Shown: positions 10,971 through 25,900, counted from the first letter of the stretch. The stretch is 64,000 bases of DNA from Trichoplusia ni (GCF_003590095.1 NC_039501.1:2883673-2947672), one strand, 5' to 3'. Numbers and translations are program-made. The notes: a model not told the origin generated them from the sequence alone.

Positions 10971-13900
10971 GTATGTATTTTATTAGATTATTTACAAAAT
11001 ATTGTGGATGGGATTTTAATAATATTTTACTTCCAAAAGATTTTGATTGCTCGTTGCAATATAACATATTTTTATTTATTCTCACGTTTGAGATTACATG
11101 TGCTCGTTATCCATTATAATAATGTTAAGAACCAATCGATTTGATCTCTTGTACCTTTTACCATCAGTGTACAAAACCAAAAGCCCTAAAACTAAAATAC
11201 TCAAGATCCTATCCACTGTACTGGATCTATTGTAATAATGTCCATTCTTACCATTACTCTACTATTAACTGTGGTCTGTTGTCTCCAGGTGCTCAGCTAG
11301 CAGACGAGATGTCTGGTCTCTCGCAGCTGGAGCGCGTGTGCTCAGAGATTGTTCAGACAGAGAATGTGTACGTCGAAGACTTAAGGCAGGTGGTCGAGGT
11401 GAGTTCACTTCTTCTGTGTGCTAAAGTATTTCTGCTATTGTTATATTACTTATTATTGTTGATTCTTTTTGTTTCGTGACTTATCAATTTAGCATAGTAT
11501 AGCAGAATAAGTCTATCGGTCCCTCATCCTGTTGTTTCCAATAAACTTTCTTTTTCTGAATATTTAATTTCCTCTGCTATTGTGACATTACCAAGTATTG
11601 TTGTGCTACTTTTATCATTTAATCAGCAGTCCGTCTTTCAAGGGTTGTCCGTCCTCTATTGAAGTGTTTCCAATAAACTTAGCTATAGCATTACCTTATA
11701 TCCACTGTATGTTCTATCGAAAGAGGCATATCGAGAATGTAGCGAGAAAACGCTTGAATAAAAACAGCACATCCAATGTAAACAGGACTATTACTGGTGT
11801 GCAAAAGAGACACCGTTACGTGCACTCCAATGCGCTGTCCTTCTTCTTCTAAATCAACAATCCCGCTTTAAAAGCTCTTAAAGGGCATTCAAATTTGACG
11901 TTAGTTAATTCGGTTAAAGCCCACCTGATGTTAAATCTAACTCTCCAAATTAAAATGTATCCGTCTTTAAATAACTGAACTATTAGTTCACTGGTCTCTA
12001 CTTGTTTGTTTTGCCACAACTTCCTATCCCTTTGAAACATCAGATGCGTTCTCATTCTAACCTCCGTTTTAGTTAAATTAGTTGAACTCTGGTTAAAATG
12101 TTTCGTAACACTTGCCTTTGTAAGCTAACACCGCGTGAAATATGTTTAGGTATTGTTGAGTAAATTGTAAGTTAAAATTAAAAATATCAATACGTGTTTA
12201 CATTATTCATTGATTGCGTATCTATTAAGTATCCAATATTTCATTGTTTATCAGTTAAGCATTAATTTTAAGATCTCAGTGTTGTTTCTGATTAACTTTT
12301 TCACTTAATGTGCAATTATTTTTCCTTCGACAATTATTTATTCTATCTCTCGGCCTATTTTGAAAGACATAATTTTCATAAAAGGTGTGGTGACTATAGC
12401 ATAAATAATTAAAGAACGAATCCGATGCCCAGTTTTGGATCATGCAATATCTTTAAAAATGCACACAAATTCTTGAATTTCCTGGCTTTGTTCCACAGAC
12501 AAAAAGTATCTTAAACTACTTCGACCTAAGTTAAGTAAAATGTGTTTAAAGAACTAAGTTTCCTAGTTCGCTAACTGCCTCTGTTATCAAACCTCGCAAT
12601 GGGGTCAGACCTACCACTACCTCTTAAACTAAGACCGTTGTTGCTGTCGAAGTGAGATAGAACTACGTGGGGTAGAGTGTCGTCTCGCTTGCACTTAATC
12701 TAGAATCCTGAAGAGTTCGTAGTAAGTAGGTTGTTGCTAGGCAGAAGGTACGGTGACCTGCTGTGCTCGACCCACTTACACCGTAGTACTTTATAATTAA
12801 CTTGAGTTATTGTTTATGCATATTAGGTATAACATTATTTTACTTTGCTTTTTTTTGTATTAGCAGGGAATTAATGTATTATTATTTGAATTCGTTGAAA
12901 TGTATGTATAAATTGCTTTGGGTTTTTTAACGGAACGTTAAAAGAGATTAATTTTTGCTTCGATATTCTTCTACAAATTCTAATGCCGATGCAGTGTACT
13001 TGACATTAAAATCAATTTCGAAATAGTTTAGATATATTTTAATTAAATAATCTATTCAGTCTGTTGAAACCTCAAACTTATCCATTCATCCTTGACGTCA
13101 ACATGACAATTAACTGTCAATGTCATAATTGATAATTAAATGTAATTGAATGACTTTTTTTACTGGTAATGCAATGTTGCTACTTCGTTAATAAGATCGC
13201 GTGGCTTACCGACCCTCTGGCCCGCCGGTGGTGACCTGCAACCCTACTACCATCTTCTAAAGATCTATTATTGCAAGTGTGCGAAAGAGACACCACTCAA
13301 CCCCGTGTAGTGCTGTCCCGCTTCCACAAGTGCAATAATATTACTTTTAAAGATGGCGGTGAGCTCACTGGTAGTTATGTCAATTTATTACGACTTAATT
13401 AACAGAAACTTGTTAATACACCTTCATTGTATTACTAAGAATTATGTTTGTTGCCTTGTGAAATATTGCAGTTGGTCAACTAGTGTTGTTTTGTGTAATT
13501 AATTTGTGAGGTAGTTGACTTCTAGCGGAATATCTATGGTCAAATAATGAGCTTCGGTTTGGTTTTCTGCAATTATGACACTTATTTAGTAAAAATGCGA
13601 TGTTTTAATTTACTATGAACTCTCTCATTCTTGAACTACTGTGATATAAAAAATAAACTAAATTGCTATGAAACGTGACTCAATAATGAACTAACAAATG
13701 AGTTGTATTTTATTTTGACACTACTTTTCTTTTCGTTAAATAAAAAATACATTACAAACAATAATTTGTGTCACTATCACTACTTTCTCGCTACCGTTTT
13801 GGACTTAATTATAATCATATCATATGCACACTTATTGAGCTGGCTGTACGCCGAATTTCACTGCACATCGGGGGCTACCGAAACCAATATGGCGGCAGGA

Positions 13901-16900
13901 AGCTGTCAATCGTGACAGGTGTCAAATTGACGCTGTCACTCTGCCACTGCTAATTAGCTGACAAGTTGCCGGCTTTGGACAGGTTTAATTTGGCGGTAAA
14001 AGTGAAATTTATTAATTTATTTTTGTTCTAAATAAAACCATAGGCAGTATTGTAGAAAACTTTCTTTGTAACGCGGTTTTTTTTTCTTAAACTAATAAAA
14101 CCAGGATACGAGGTCAGTCGTTCGATACGGTTATTCAAGCCATGGATAGTAGATTGCAACCGTTTGACCGTGCAATTTATACCGTCTTGTACCAGACCTT
14201 ACCACCTAAGGGCAGGTCCTATAGATCAGTCTGTATTCTACTTAATATACAGCTTCTTGTGTCCTTCGATATGTATGTGTACTTAAACTTACATTAAAAC
14301 TGTTTTAATGTGAAGGACAGTCTTAATTGTGATGAGATATATTTAAGGAGGCTGAAGGAGTGTGGATAAATACTTGATTGATGTGTTGTAATTTGTAAGG
14401 ATGGGTTTACATCATGTAAAGTTATGTTTTTGCGAGAATTTCTAGTGATAACACAGTTTTTACCAAAACTGTGCTTATTAGCAATGAAATTTATGAATCA
14501 AAAGTCAATTAATCAAATGCCTAAGTATATTAAAACTTCTAAATAAACTGTAGATATTGCATGTTTAGAAAAACATTTAAATGTGTCAAAATGACATCGA
14601 CAGACGTCAAACTGACATTAGACAAGTCTAAACGTCAATAGTCCCATAAATTCAACCGCCTCTAGTACTTTTATAAATAGAAACCCTTTCTGCGTTACTT
14701 AATGATTAATTCAAATGTTAATTTACTCCCTAAGATGGGATAAACAAAAAACTAATTCGCCATAGAAAGACAGCAATGGTTCCTACACAAAACCGGTGAC
14801 AGATAGACAGAGCCGTTGATCTTAGTCACTGTGACCTACCAGTTACACTAGACCCTTTACATTCATCCAATCGTCCTTTAAACACCCAATTCCCGAAGAA
14901 TACGAGAAACACGGCAGCTCAATTTATACTGGTCGATTTATCTTAGGGAAGAGAATAATGGTTAATGATTTTAATCTCTGATGTATGTAGATAAGGCTTA
15001 AAATGCGATGGCATGTTTGCTTAGCAGTTTGCTAACGGGAACCCCTAATATGGGGGTTGATTACAGGGTGCCCAGTAATTGTGACCGATTTATTTTTATA
15101 CCTGTTTTTTGTTATTTAGTTAGAAATGTTTAGTTGTGGACTAATATGGGCAAATGGTTATAGGTCTACAGTTAAGTAATGTAATGTGACTCTTCCTTGT
15201 TGCTGTGGTATAGCTCGATTGCAATTAAAATAATTAAGTGTTAGCATAATGATTTTATTGATTACCATAAGATGTTTGCTGAAAAAACATTCTTTGATCA
15301 CCCTAGCATTGTGCGAGATAAAGTTTTATCAAAAACAATGACAAGTTTTAAAGATATATTTTTTGGAAACCCGAGAAAAAAAAATGGTCATATCCTGTTA
15401 TGGTTTGTTATTCCGTAAAAAATAGGCTATACAAACATAATTATTTGCAACAAAAATGGGTCACTCATAAAATGTATGACCTTCGTTGCTTTACTTCCAT
15501 GTTTATGGAAGTTTTTAGCTGTATAGACTTAAAAAGTCTAGCTGGCATAGTTCGTTAGATACAGCAAGGTAACGGCCAGACAGCGGAACCTTATCAACAG
15601 GGTTTCTTTGGTACAGAACCCTAAAAAAAGATGTGAAATTTAGAAATATTTCCTTTAACCACTCTGTTAAAGTTATAAACGTCACATTTTGAATGATTAA
15701 AAGCTATCACAAACAAATATTTAATTTACAACCATTTATAAAGTAAAATAAACAGCCGTACTCGGTATTACACGAAGCCAGTTGCTTCAGTAAACAAATG
15801 CGACTCATACATATTGAACGTAATAAACTAAGCAGCATGAATGAAAACTCAACAGGTTTTTGAACTATTTTTATACATTACGGACATAGAGTAAGTACCT
15901 CACAGAGGCGAAACATCATAAAAGCGTACAATAATAAAGAGCTACACTTTAAAACTAGAATAATCCAGCTGTTAGCGGTTTCACCAAAAAGAAGAAATAT
16001 GTTTATTTTTTTTAAACTTACGCGATTGATCAAGTGATGATGTACAAATGTCAATAGCTTTGGTAGGAAAGCTACTAATTACCTGCTATAAGAAACATAG
16101 TTTTTTATTTCAATTGTCATAATTGACTATCGAAATCTCGTGTGACGTCACTTACCAGTACGCTTTTTACTGGCAAATGATGTTACTACCACTTTAATCA
16201 TTCTTACTTTTTTAATGATGAGATAAAATGAAAAATAGGAGTAGTATAAGTTTTAGTCAAATACCCTATTAAATATCACAAACATCACATAGCAACACCC
16301 ATTTTATTAATGATACCACCACCCTATGATTAAAATATCTTTCTTCGAAGCTTAACCTCTGTGGAGTTCTTACTCTTTGGTATGGCGTCGCATATTTATA
16401 GAGCATATGCATCGCGTGGGTTGAGAGTCTTAAAAATACATGCACGACAATGTTGTGAGGTTGGGATCAAATAGTTCGGAGTATTTCACATAATACGTTG
16501 TTTGTAGACCGATTTGTCAAGGTTTGTATGTAAAATATAATTGATTTGATAGAATTTTGAGCTGATCTTTTAATGCGATGAACATATATTATGTCGGGGT
16601 GAATAAATCCTGTCCATCTCTTGAACCGTGATAGCTAGGCAGTTGAAATTGCACAGAATTTCAGTTGGTCCTAACACAACGAATACTAAAAATGGAAAAA
16701 GAAGTAGTTAGCAACATTTGGGTTGAGTCCTCTGAATTGTTTTTATCACCTAACCAATTTATTTTCCTTTAGCCTAATAATTTCTAATTTCTTCGGAATT
16801 TTCAGGATAGCGAGTTCAACTGGCATTTAACCAGACATTTTAAGTATACACCGATTCTTTGGACATTTCTTATCCGATTTTGTAACCATAAGAAATGTGT

Positions 16901-19900
16901 ATTTCTTCTTCTAAACGAGCCTGATATTGACAAGAAATAGGTTTCGACTAACATTTATCATTTTCAAATAAATGTGAAAGTGTGACCTACGCAAGAAATT
17001 CAAATATTTCTTTATATTGATGTATTTATTAATGAACGCCCGAGGCAGTGAATATGTTAAGTTAAGTTTTATATTAAAGTTCTCGCCTATCTCAATAGGT
17101 TGATACTTAGTATTTGACATCATAATCAATTTGATTGTATCTAAAATAATCTAAATGTATAATCTAGAGGAGACACTCCCAGCCCGCAGCGATGGCAATG
17201 AATTTTTAAGTCTTATTTTACCTTTTATTTTGTGTTATGTATCGTAAGAAGAGTATTATCACAAGAAGTTTTTTTTCGTGGTCATCAAAGGATGGTGTAG
17301 TCATAAATTTGATAGGTCCGTAGGTCGCCAATTTATATGTATTGCAAATTCCTAGCGAGTCTGACGCTTGCCTGATTTTTTAATATAAACGCTTATCCAG
17401 CAAAATATATTCAACAATTAGATAACGAGTCAGTACATTTCTCTAAAGTCTTCTTAACCATAGAAATCATAATTGTTCTCAAGCTAGTTTGTATAAAAAT
17501 AACCTCCATTGACACATCCCTCCCACACCACAGACAACACACATTCGACGCGTAGGCTTTATGGACCGACGCATATAATTATTGATTTATATACCAACGT
17601 GCATTTAAATTTGTGATCGCACGGATTACAGATAGTCATTGATAAGCGCAGCTTTCTAGGATACGGGCTGTGTTATACGATGAAGCGATTTTGTTTCGAG
17701 CGATTTAAAAGTCTATTTTAGGCTAAGTGGTAGACATTTTTTAATGATTGTTTTATTTGATAGAGGCAATAACAATTACATTATATATGTTATGTGAAAA
17801 AATAACGTTTGTTACATTATCGTACACCAACGAAATGGGGTGTTTAACCGAAAATTAAGTGGCCGCTGTTACAAAAAATACAGAAAATTACGGCAACGCT
17901 ACAAAGCGAGAAAAAAAATCATACCCTTTAATTTATTTGTCACCCATCCTAATTTCTTGTTTTAGCCTATACGGAACACTCAGCGTCGCAAGTCTGACTC
18001 GCACTTGACGGGTTATCTTATGAATCTCCGTCTCTTATAAAACGGCCCTATGCTTACCATAGCGAGCTATTTAAACAAGGCGTGCTTGGTCTGTGGGCTT
18101 GAAGCTTCGCTTCAGGCTGTGCACCGTAGATGCGCTGAATATATGTAGGAATGTGTATGGAAAAATGACTTTTTATTTAAGACTAGCTGTTGCCCGCGAC
18201 TTCGTCCCCGTGGGTAGAGGATATAAGTTATGCTTTATACCTGCCCTGATTTTCGTATTAGTCGCAGCGTGATGGTTTATAAGCCTTCCTCGATGGATGG
18301 TCTACTCAACACAAAAATATTTTTTCAATTTGGACCAGTAGTTCCTGAGGTTAGCGCGTTCAAACAAACAAACACAAAAACTCTTCAGCTTCATATATTA
18401 GTATAGATAAAAGATCCTTCAGAAGAATTTAAATGGTGAATTTAGTCCTGCGTTTAGGTTAAATGTAATGTAAGTGGTTTCAGTTTTAACAGTTTTGTGA
18501 ATTTCTAATAAGGGAAGCAATATTGGATTTTAAATACAAATAGATAAAGACAGCTATCGCACGATAAAATATTCTTAAGAGTAATTTATATGGTGAATTC
18601 ATTGATGTTGGCAAGTTAACAGTTTTGTGAAGTTCCAATAAGAGTACCTACAAAGGTTTGATTTTTAAATAAATAAACCTATCTGCCGATAAATCAACAA
18701 AATCAGTTGATCCAGGATCCAGATTCTGACGTAAAAAAATACAGGTGAAATGAGACCTCCTTTCTGTAGTCGGGTAAAAAAACCAGTTAGAAACTCATAG
18801 TGTGGTGCTGTATACTCGACACTACACACAATATTACTATATTATTACGCCTAATACCTCTAAATATACCCATTTCAATTGCTGTTAAATAAACTCATAA
18901 ATTAGATAAACATTTTTACGGTGATCAGTGAACATAACCTCTTTAGTTTGTTGCGGTCTGAGTTGTAAGATGTAACGCTTGTGCAGAGATACTAAATAGA
19001 TTTGATTGTAGCTATACAGGTATAGGCAGAAGGCTCGTAAATGTTATGATCTTGAACGTGTATATTTGTAGCATTTATTTTGTTTAAGTGTCTTCTGTCA
19101 AGACGAACGCCATCTCAGTCTGCCCGTGACCATGATACCTGCAAAGGTTTCGAAACGTCGGGAACTAAAATCTAAAATTAAACCGCGATAAAATCCGTAA
19201 AAGTAGTTTCATTTGAATAATTTAAGTGTATTCTTTTATTTTTTCATGAATTCTTCGTTAGATTAGAAGTGGAGCTATTTGTGATTTAGGTCCATTTTTC
19301 TAGTCAAAAGTTAGGCTTTTGAATAAAATTAGTCTTTTTTATCTCTACTCAAAGTCAATTAATGAAACTCCAAACATTGAGATAAATCCTAATGATATCA
19401 CCATACAATTTTCAGACTATATTTTTGTTTGTTGCAAGGAAAGTGAAAATGATTCAAACATTGAAGATGAAGATGTACTACACAGTAAAAAATGACTTTT
19501 TAATAGTTAACTTAGGTACCATATTTCTATACTGAACCTACTTCAAAATTACGCATGTGATAATAAGTGACGCACATTTCATAAGAAGCAAGGACTCAAT
19601 GCATTGCTCATTCAAACCACAAGCAACTGTTATTATAATGATTAAACATAAACTAAATCGACCTTTGTTGACTATTCGTCATACGAGTGTCAAGCAATTT
19701 GTATCAGTACTTCTATGAGACATTGTACACACGTCTAAATTTCATCATCCTAGCCTTTTCCAAAATATGTTGGCGTCGGCTTTCAGCGTCTGCCTGACCT
19801 CTTCAACCCAGTTACCTGGGAAACACGATACCCCTTGGTTAGAGTTGGTTAGTGTAGCTTATCCTCTGATCGATCAACTTATGTATTTGTAGTATAGCCA

Positions 19901-22900
19901 CAGCTTCCCAAAGATCCCAATCGTATGAGTTACTTTTCGCGAGTAACACCATCAGACGTCCTTTTTTTCGGTATGGCTTAGGAATCCTCTTGGACTCACT
20001 CCCTCGGAGGAGGTTATGGGTAGTGTCAGCCTCTTACTGACTAAACCTGAACCGCCGTGCTACGTCATCCGCGTTTGTGTGTCGGTGCATAATGCATTGC
20101 AATAATTGCAATCCTTCATACACCGTCCTACCATTTCAAAAATGAGTATTATTGCAATTTGTGGTAGAGAGATGCCGCTCTACATATAGTGCCGTCTCGT
20201 TTTCTCAATTACAACAATCTTACTTTAAACGATGCCCTTTGAACCTTCTTCTCTTAACTGTATAACGGCAATGCTAAGTGTTGAATTCTCACGTGGGATG
20301 AGCAATCAAAACATTTTTATATCCGTGGTGGCATCATAAAAATGCAATGCCTTAGTGGGCGAATACTGTTATGCAGTCAATGTAACCATTCAACAGTGGA
20401 GAATAAAGTGGAGGCCTGCCACGTTCTTGTGGGAGCGATATGGCATGACATGGTCTAGAGCAGTGTCTCGCTTGCACTACGGTAGGCGAAATACAAAATA
20501 GCAATCGTTGTGCTATTTTTCTAAGTACAAATCGAAAATGATCCCACGGGTACATGATAACTATGTGTTGTATTTCGTCTAAATCTGTTCAGTGGTTTTT
20601 GCGTGATAGAGTAACAAATATCCATACATCGATGAGCGTTTAGCTGTCAAATGTTTAATTTTTTTTTTAGGTGGATTGTCAAGGCAGAATAACAGCAACA
20701 TTCTCACAAAAAGGCTTTTTTGAAATAGATATAATTTTACTACATAACTACAAATCTAAGAATAACACGAATCACCAACCGTCAGCGAGCCATAAAACAG
20801 TAGACTGACAACTGGTGATGAGATTATTGATGATCATTTGTGGTGATGATGGTTACGCGACATTAGTTTGTCGGTCAATCAAATTATTAAGTGATTCTCA
20901 TTAACGTACCGTGCGTGCCTTAGCATAATCACACGATTACAGTGTCAAGAGATATCTCTTAAAGTTAACGCACTAGGTAGATTTGACGCGCGTTTGGGAA
21001 GAGCTTTTTTATTATTAAACTTAAATAAAGTCCTCCTGGTCTTATTTTATTTCAGCTTAATTCATGACATTGATTAAAATGCCGCATTTAGGTCCAGTTT
21101 CACCATACTCTGTTAAATATTTAACGGTCTGTTAAGACAGATAACGGACTGTTAAAGTTATCGAGTGTCCCACCACGACTAAACGTCTGTTAACTTCGCT
21201 TAACAAGGCATTAAATCTAATCACCGGTCAAGACGTCTGTTAGACACTAACAGATTGTCAAAGTCACGTCAAAATGGACGCTGCATATAATTTTATTTTT
21301 GCAAATAACATTTTAGAAAATTTAGATTGCTTAGATGGAATTGTACGACGTCCCAGAATTTTTAAAGATCGTCATTGCTATTTCGAAGAATACGATGATG
21401 TCGATTTTTGTACCAGGTTTCGTTTATCAAAAGATATGACCCTTGATATTCTCCAGTTGATCGAAGATAAATTAGAATATCCATCAGATCGGTAAGTCGT
21501 CTATTAATTAATTAAGACCATCATGTACGTTATGAAATGCAAGAAATCATTGAGTAGTATTTTTATGCACTTATACAACCCATCTTATCATGTGTGATAT
21601 TTTGATTATATCCACCTACAACCTTATAACTTTACGAACACAGATTTACATAATACAGGTAAGATTTATAAGGCTTATTCAATACATGAATGTTTTATAA
21701 AATTAATCATTTATTTTGTTTCAGAAACGAATCAATTTCACCCATAAATCAGCTTCTTTTGACTTTGAGATACTATGCGACTGGCTCCCAACAAATATCA
21801 GTTGGTGATTATTGCGGTATAAGTAAATCGTCATCTCACAGAATCATACACAGAGTCACTGCTGCAATAGCCTCATTAAGCCGCAATTGTATCAAGTTCC
21901 CAGACACAGTGGAAGAGATAAGGAAAACTCAGTTGAATTTTTATAATATTGCAAAATTTCCAAAAGCTTTGGGTGCTCTAGATTGTACACATGTACGGAT
22001 TCGTTCCCCTGGTGGGGTAAATGCAGAATATTTTAGGAACCGGAAAGGCTACATGTCCATAAATGTGCAAGCGATTTGCAGTGCAAATTTAGAAATTTTA
22101 GATTTGGTGGCAAGATGGCCTGGCAGTAGCCAAGACCAAACTATTTGGAACGCTTCCTACAGGAATGCTTTGTTCGAAAGCGGCAAGTATAGGGATGCTG
22201 TATTATTGGCTGATAGTGGGTACATGAATCGGCCTTATATCATGATGCCACTGGACAATCCACAAACCCCAGAGGATATACTATATAATGAGGCTCAAAT
22301 CAGAAGCAGAAATCCTGTTGAACGCATGTTTGGGGTGTGGAAACGAAGATTCCCTGTACTTGCCTTGGGGATGCAGATACAAGTGAAAAAATGTCTTGCT
22401 GTTATTGTTGCAACGGGAATACTGCACAATATTGCAATAAAGGGAAAGGAAGAGTTACCACCAGATGATCCTGAACTTGAGTTAATTATGCCATGGGAAG
22501 ATTTGTTCCGTCAGGGCCATATCAGGGAACAAAGAAATAATGGAGTTATGAGAGATATAAATCCTAAGCGAAGAGAGCTAATAAATAATTATTTTAAAAG
22601 TTTACATTTAAATGCATCTCATAATTGATTTATAATTATTAGTTGTTATGATGTCTTTATTTTAACTGCATTAAATTTTATAGACCGAAAACAGTTAGTA
22701 CCTTAAGTACAAATGAAAAAATCTTAAGTACAAATAAAAACATGATTCATAAATGTAACTAAAGAATAAAAACATAATGTGGTGTATTAGTTTAATTAAA
22801 TTCGTTTTTAAAATAAAATAAAAAGTCGAAAATCATATATTTTTTTTTAACATTTCAAGTTCCATTTCCAATTTCTCCGTTCTAATTTTTTCTTGTTTTA

Positions 22901-25900
22901 ACTGTTCTCGTAAAATTTCTTCCTTTAGGGCAGCTTCTTTTTGGGTATTTTTCAACATGTTCTCAATAAGTAATAATTTGCTTTGCAGGACTTTGTCCTG
23001 CAAAGAAGTCTTTGGCCTTCTTCGGTGCAGCCATGTTGATGTCGAAAGTTCTTTATTGCCGGAAAGTGTAGTCGACACTTTAGTTTTCAAATCTCTTGGA
23101 GTCCAACTGCTCCACTTTTTATTTTCCACTTTCTAAAAAAAAATAGAAAAATTATTGTAATTAATTATTTCACAATTATAATGGCCATAAAAGCCACTTG
23201 TCTGCCAGTACCTACATAAATATTTTTACCCACCTCAGTTGGAATAATGCCTTTGTTTTTCTGAGACATACTGGAATCTTTAAATATTGGTGAAGAAGGC
23301 GCATTGGCATTGAGTACTGTCTGTGATCCCAGAACGACCCCAGACTCGATATCATCCTGGTAAATAAATAAAAAAATTACCTCGTATAATATTATGTTAA
23401 TTAAAGTTACTATAAAAATATAACACATAAATATACTTTTTTATTAAGAACTTCAATTTCAGTATTTGAATTACGAAGTTCCTGATCTGAGAAATGTATA
23501 TCAGAGTCATAAGGATTATCAAGTCCATCCAAAGTTGGGCCAAGTAACATTTCCACTTGTCCTTGAAGTGGTCCTGGTGGTGGAATGTCAGGCTTGCCTC
23601 CTCCTGCAAAGAAACACAATACTTAGCACGACTTCTCGGAATAAATCTATACACTTTTCTTTTTAAAAACGACTATTGCTCTAAGGAATTTAATCCCTGT
23701 GTCGTTGGGTTTCACAAACATACAATTCACATGCAAAAAGACACCCAGACTCAGAACAAGCATTTGTGAATCACTCAAAATAATGCTTGTACTACGCGGG
23801 AATCGAACCCACGACACGCGGCGCACAGTGGGTTTGGCGTGATGACCTTAACCACTCGGCTATACCGTACAAGCATTGGATGTGCCTAGCTGTAGCATAT
23901 TGTGTTCTTCTTGTTTTCAGGCCTAGCTAGTTCATGTTTTAAAACAAATAGCTGTGTCACCTACCAGTTAAAAAAATATTTTTTTTGGCAGCGGCTTTGT
24001 CTTTCCGTGTGGTGCGTTTGATGTTGTCCCAGCAGGTTTTTAATTGCTCAACGTGACGCACGTGAAAAGAACTTAAACAATTAAATTCTTCTGCCAGTTT
24101 CTTCCACCCTTCATTTTTCGTTGCACTGGTCACGGCATCCGTTTTTTTATTTTCCACGATATCCTTATGCCGTGAAATTAATTCTATCAGGAGTTCTTTT
24201 TCGTGTGTGGTAAAATTCGGTCCACGTGTCTTCCTCGACATTTTTTTATTTCAAAAAATCGCGAAAAAATTACACCGCAACAAACCGAACACAACTAATC
24301 AAAACGTAAACAACACCTAGATACCTTGACATTTCATTTCAAACGACGTATTATACGACTATGAAAAATGTCGTCCAATTCCATATAAATACACGTCGGA
24401 AGCGAGCACTTCAATCTGGTTGCTTAAAATAAGAGCGAATGACTTGCCCGTCATTCAGTTAAATGGCAGATTTACTAATGCCTTGTTAAATTTTTGCCGT
24501 GGGACACATGACGACATAACAGACCGTTAACTATTAACAATCCATTAGTAAATGACCGATTATGATTTAACAAACAGAGTATGGTGAAACTGGACCTTAA
24601 TGTTATTTTGTTATATTTGGTTTTATTTTTTCCTCTCCGCTAGCGCCCATAAAGCGGTGATAAACCTCAGTCAGTCAGGTCAGTTTCAAGTCGAACTTGA
24701 TGTAAAAATTGCGTAATATATCAATCATGTCACACAATTTTGATAAAATTATTTGACTTCGAACTGTCAATTCATGGTAAGTTCTCTCTAATTTGTAAAT
24801 AAACTATTATTACTTTTTTCCATACATTTGGCCGATTTTTACCTGCGTAGACGATTGTACAAAGGACTCTTGACCAAACGGTCTGTTATAACACCTAGTG
24901 CGTGAACCTCGTATGAGTGACAATGACAATGACAATGTGGGTTGAACCGGTGTAGCGAGTGCAGTGGACACACAGCCTTACGACCGGCTATTGTGTGCGG
25001 AGGTGCGTTTGAACTGATGCAAGTAACTGGCCTGTACGTGACCCAACAAAAGTACTCCGTAATTATTTCCTGATCTGTTTCTGTTTAATTTGCAATTATG
25101 AATATTTATTTATTTAATGCAGTCGCTGAGTTGTTATTTTAAGGTATATTAATACCCATATGGGGAAGGTTTGGTTGATTTAAACGCTAGCTCAATACGC
25201 CTAAGGTGTAATGTTATGTTTTTAAAATAATCGGTAATATAATCACCTTCTTTAAATTGCCATTTATAAAACTTACAGATTTTCACAGAAATATTCAAGA
25301 GGAATAACAAATTTATGTTTAATTAATTTAGAGAGCAGTTAAACATCTCAATCTATACAACATCATTGTAAACAAAAAATTCCATTCAAATCTAAACTAA
25401 TCTAGGATCTTACGACTGACCATTGAACTCACTTCTTTTGTCGTTGAAGGCTTATATCGTGGTATGAAACTTGGCTCTTATTCTACATTTATATCTTTGA
25501 TAGGATCCATCTTACGTGAACTTTCGTATATAATATCAGTAGGACAATCGGCCTACTGGCCGTGACAATGACAATGTGGGGCGAGTTAATGGCGCAAGTA
25601 GCTATCGAGGTGGACGGGCGAGTGCCCACGCGGCATATTGTTTACACGTCACATGTACTTGACTGTTCCAAGTGTGAAGAGAGCTTCGAATATTTGTCTT
25701 GTGTTTTAAGTCGTATGTTGTAAGCAGTGTTTTCTTGAGTTATTGTTCTTTAGAATTATTATTTTTGTGGCGTTTGTCTAACAGTGTAGTTAAGAATAGA
25801 TGTGACTATATCTTTGATAATTCTTTTAAATAAATGTTACTAGCTTAGGGAGTGTAGGGGATGGAATTATTTTGTTACTTATAATACTACTTAAAATAAT

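Larger units (their letters stand above)
11399..21090. other. First half of the 17.9-kb DH-domain intron
   Basis: I see no coding exons here. The stretch contains MITE-like repeats (about 12610-12770, 13215-13390, 20125-20245, 20430-20495), a minus-strand non-autonomous Helitron (18183), repeat families D, E and F between 19742 and 20640, and long unremarkable AT-rich DNA. Confidence 0.7.
21091..24596. mobile_element. Complete two-gene PIF/Harbinger DNA transposon
   Basis: The ends are perfect 24-bp inverted repeats starting GGTCCAGTTTCACC, flanked on both sides by TTA (21088-21090 and 24597-24599), the 3-bp target duplication typical of PIF/Harbinger. Further inverted blocks extend about 120 bp inwards: TAACGGTCTGTTA, GTGTCCCAC and TTAACAAGGCATTA occur near both ends in mirror order. 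Inside lie a + strand DDE transposase gene and a convergent minus-strand Myb/SANT-like gene, the standard two-gene content of the superfamily. Both reading frames are intact after intron removal, which suggests recent insertion. It sits in the long DH intron of the PLEKHG-like gene. Confidence 0.93.

Noticed and set aside
10971..11119. Open-frame continuation of the N-terminal PLEKHG exon to a stop at 11119
   Set aside because: A good donor (GTATGT) at 10971 joins in phase to the DH exon at 11289. The tail beyond it is AT-rich and shows no PLEKHG-like sequence.
23780..23880. Possible tRNA gene on the minus strand
   Set aside because: It has A- and B-box-like sequences but no pairing acceptor stem, and it continues into a SINE body found elsewhere.
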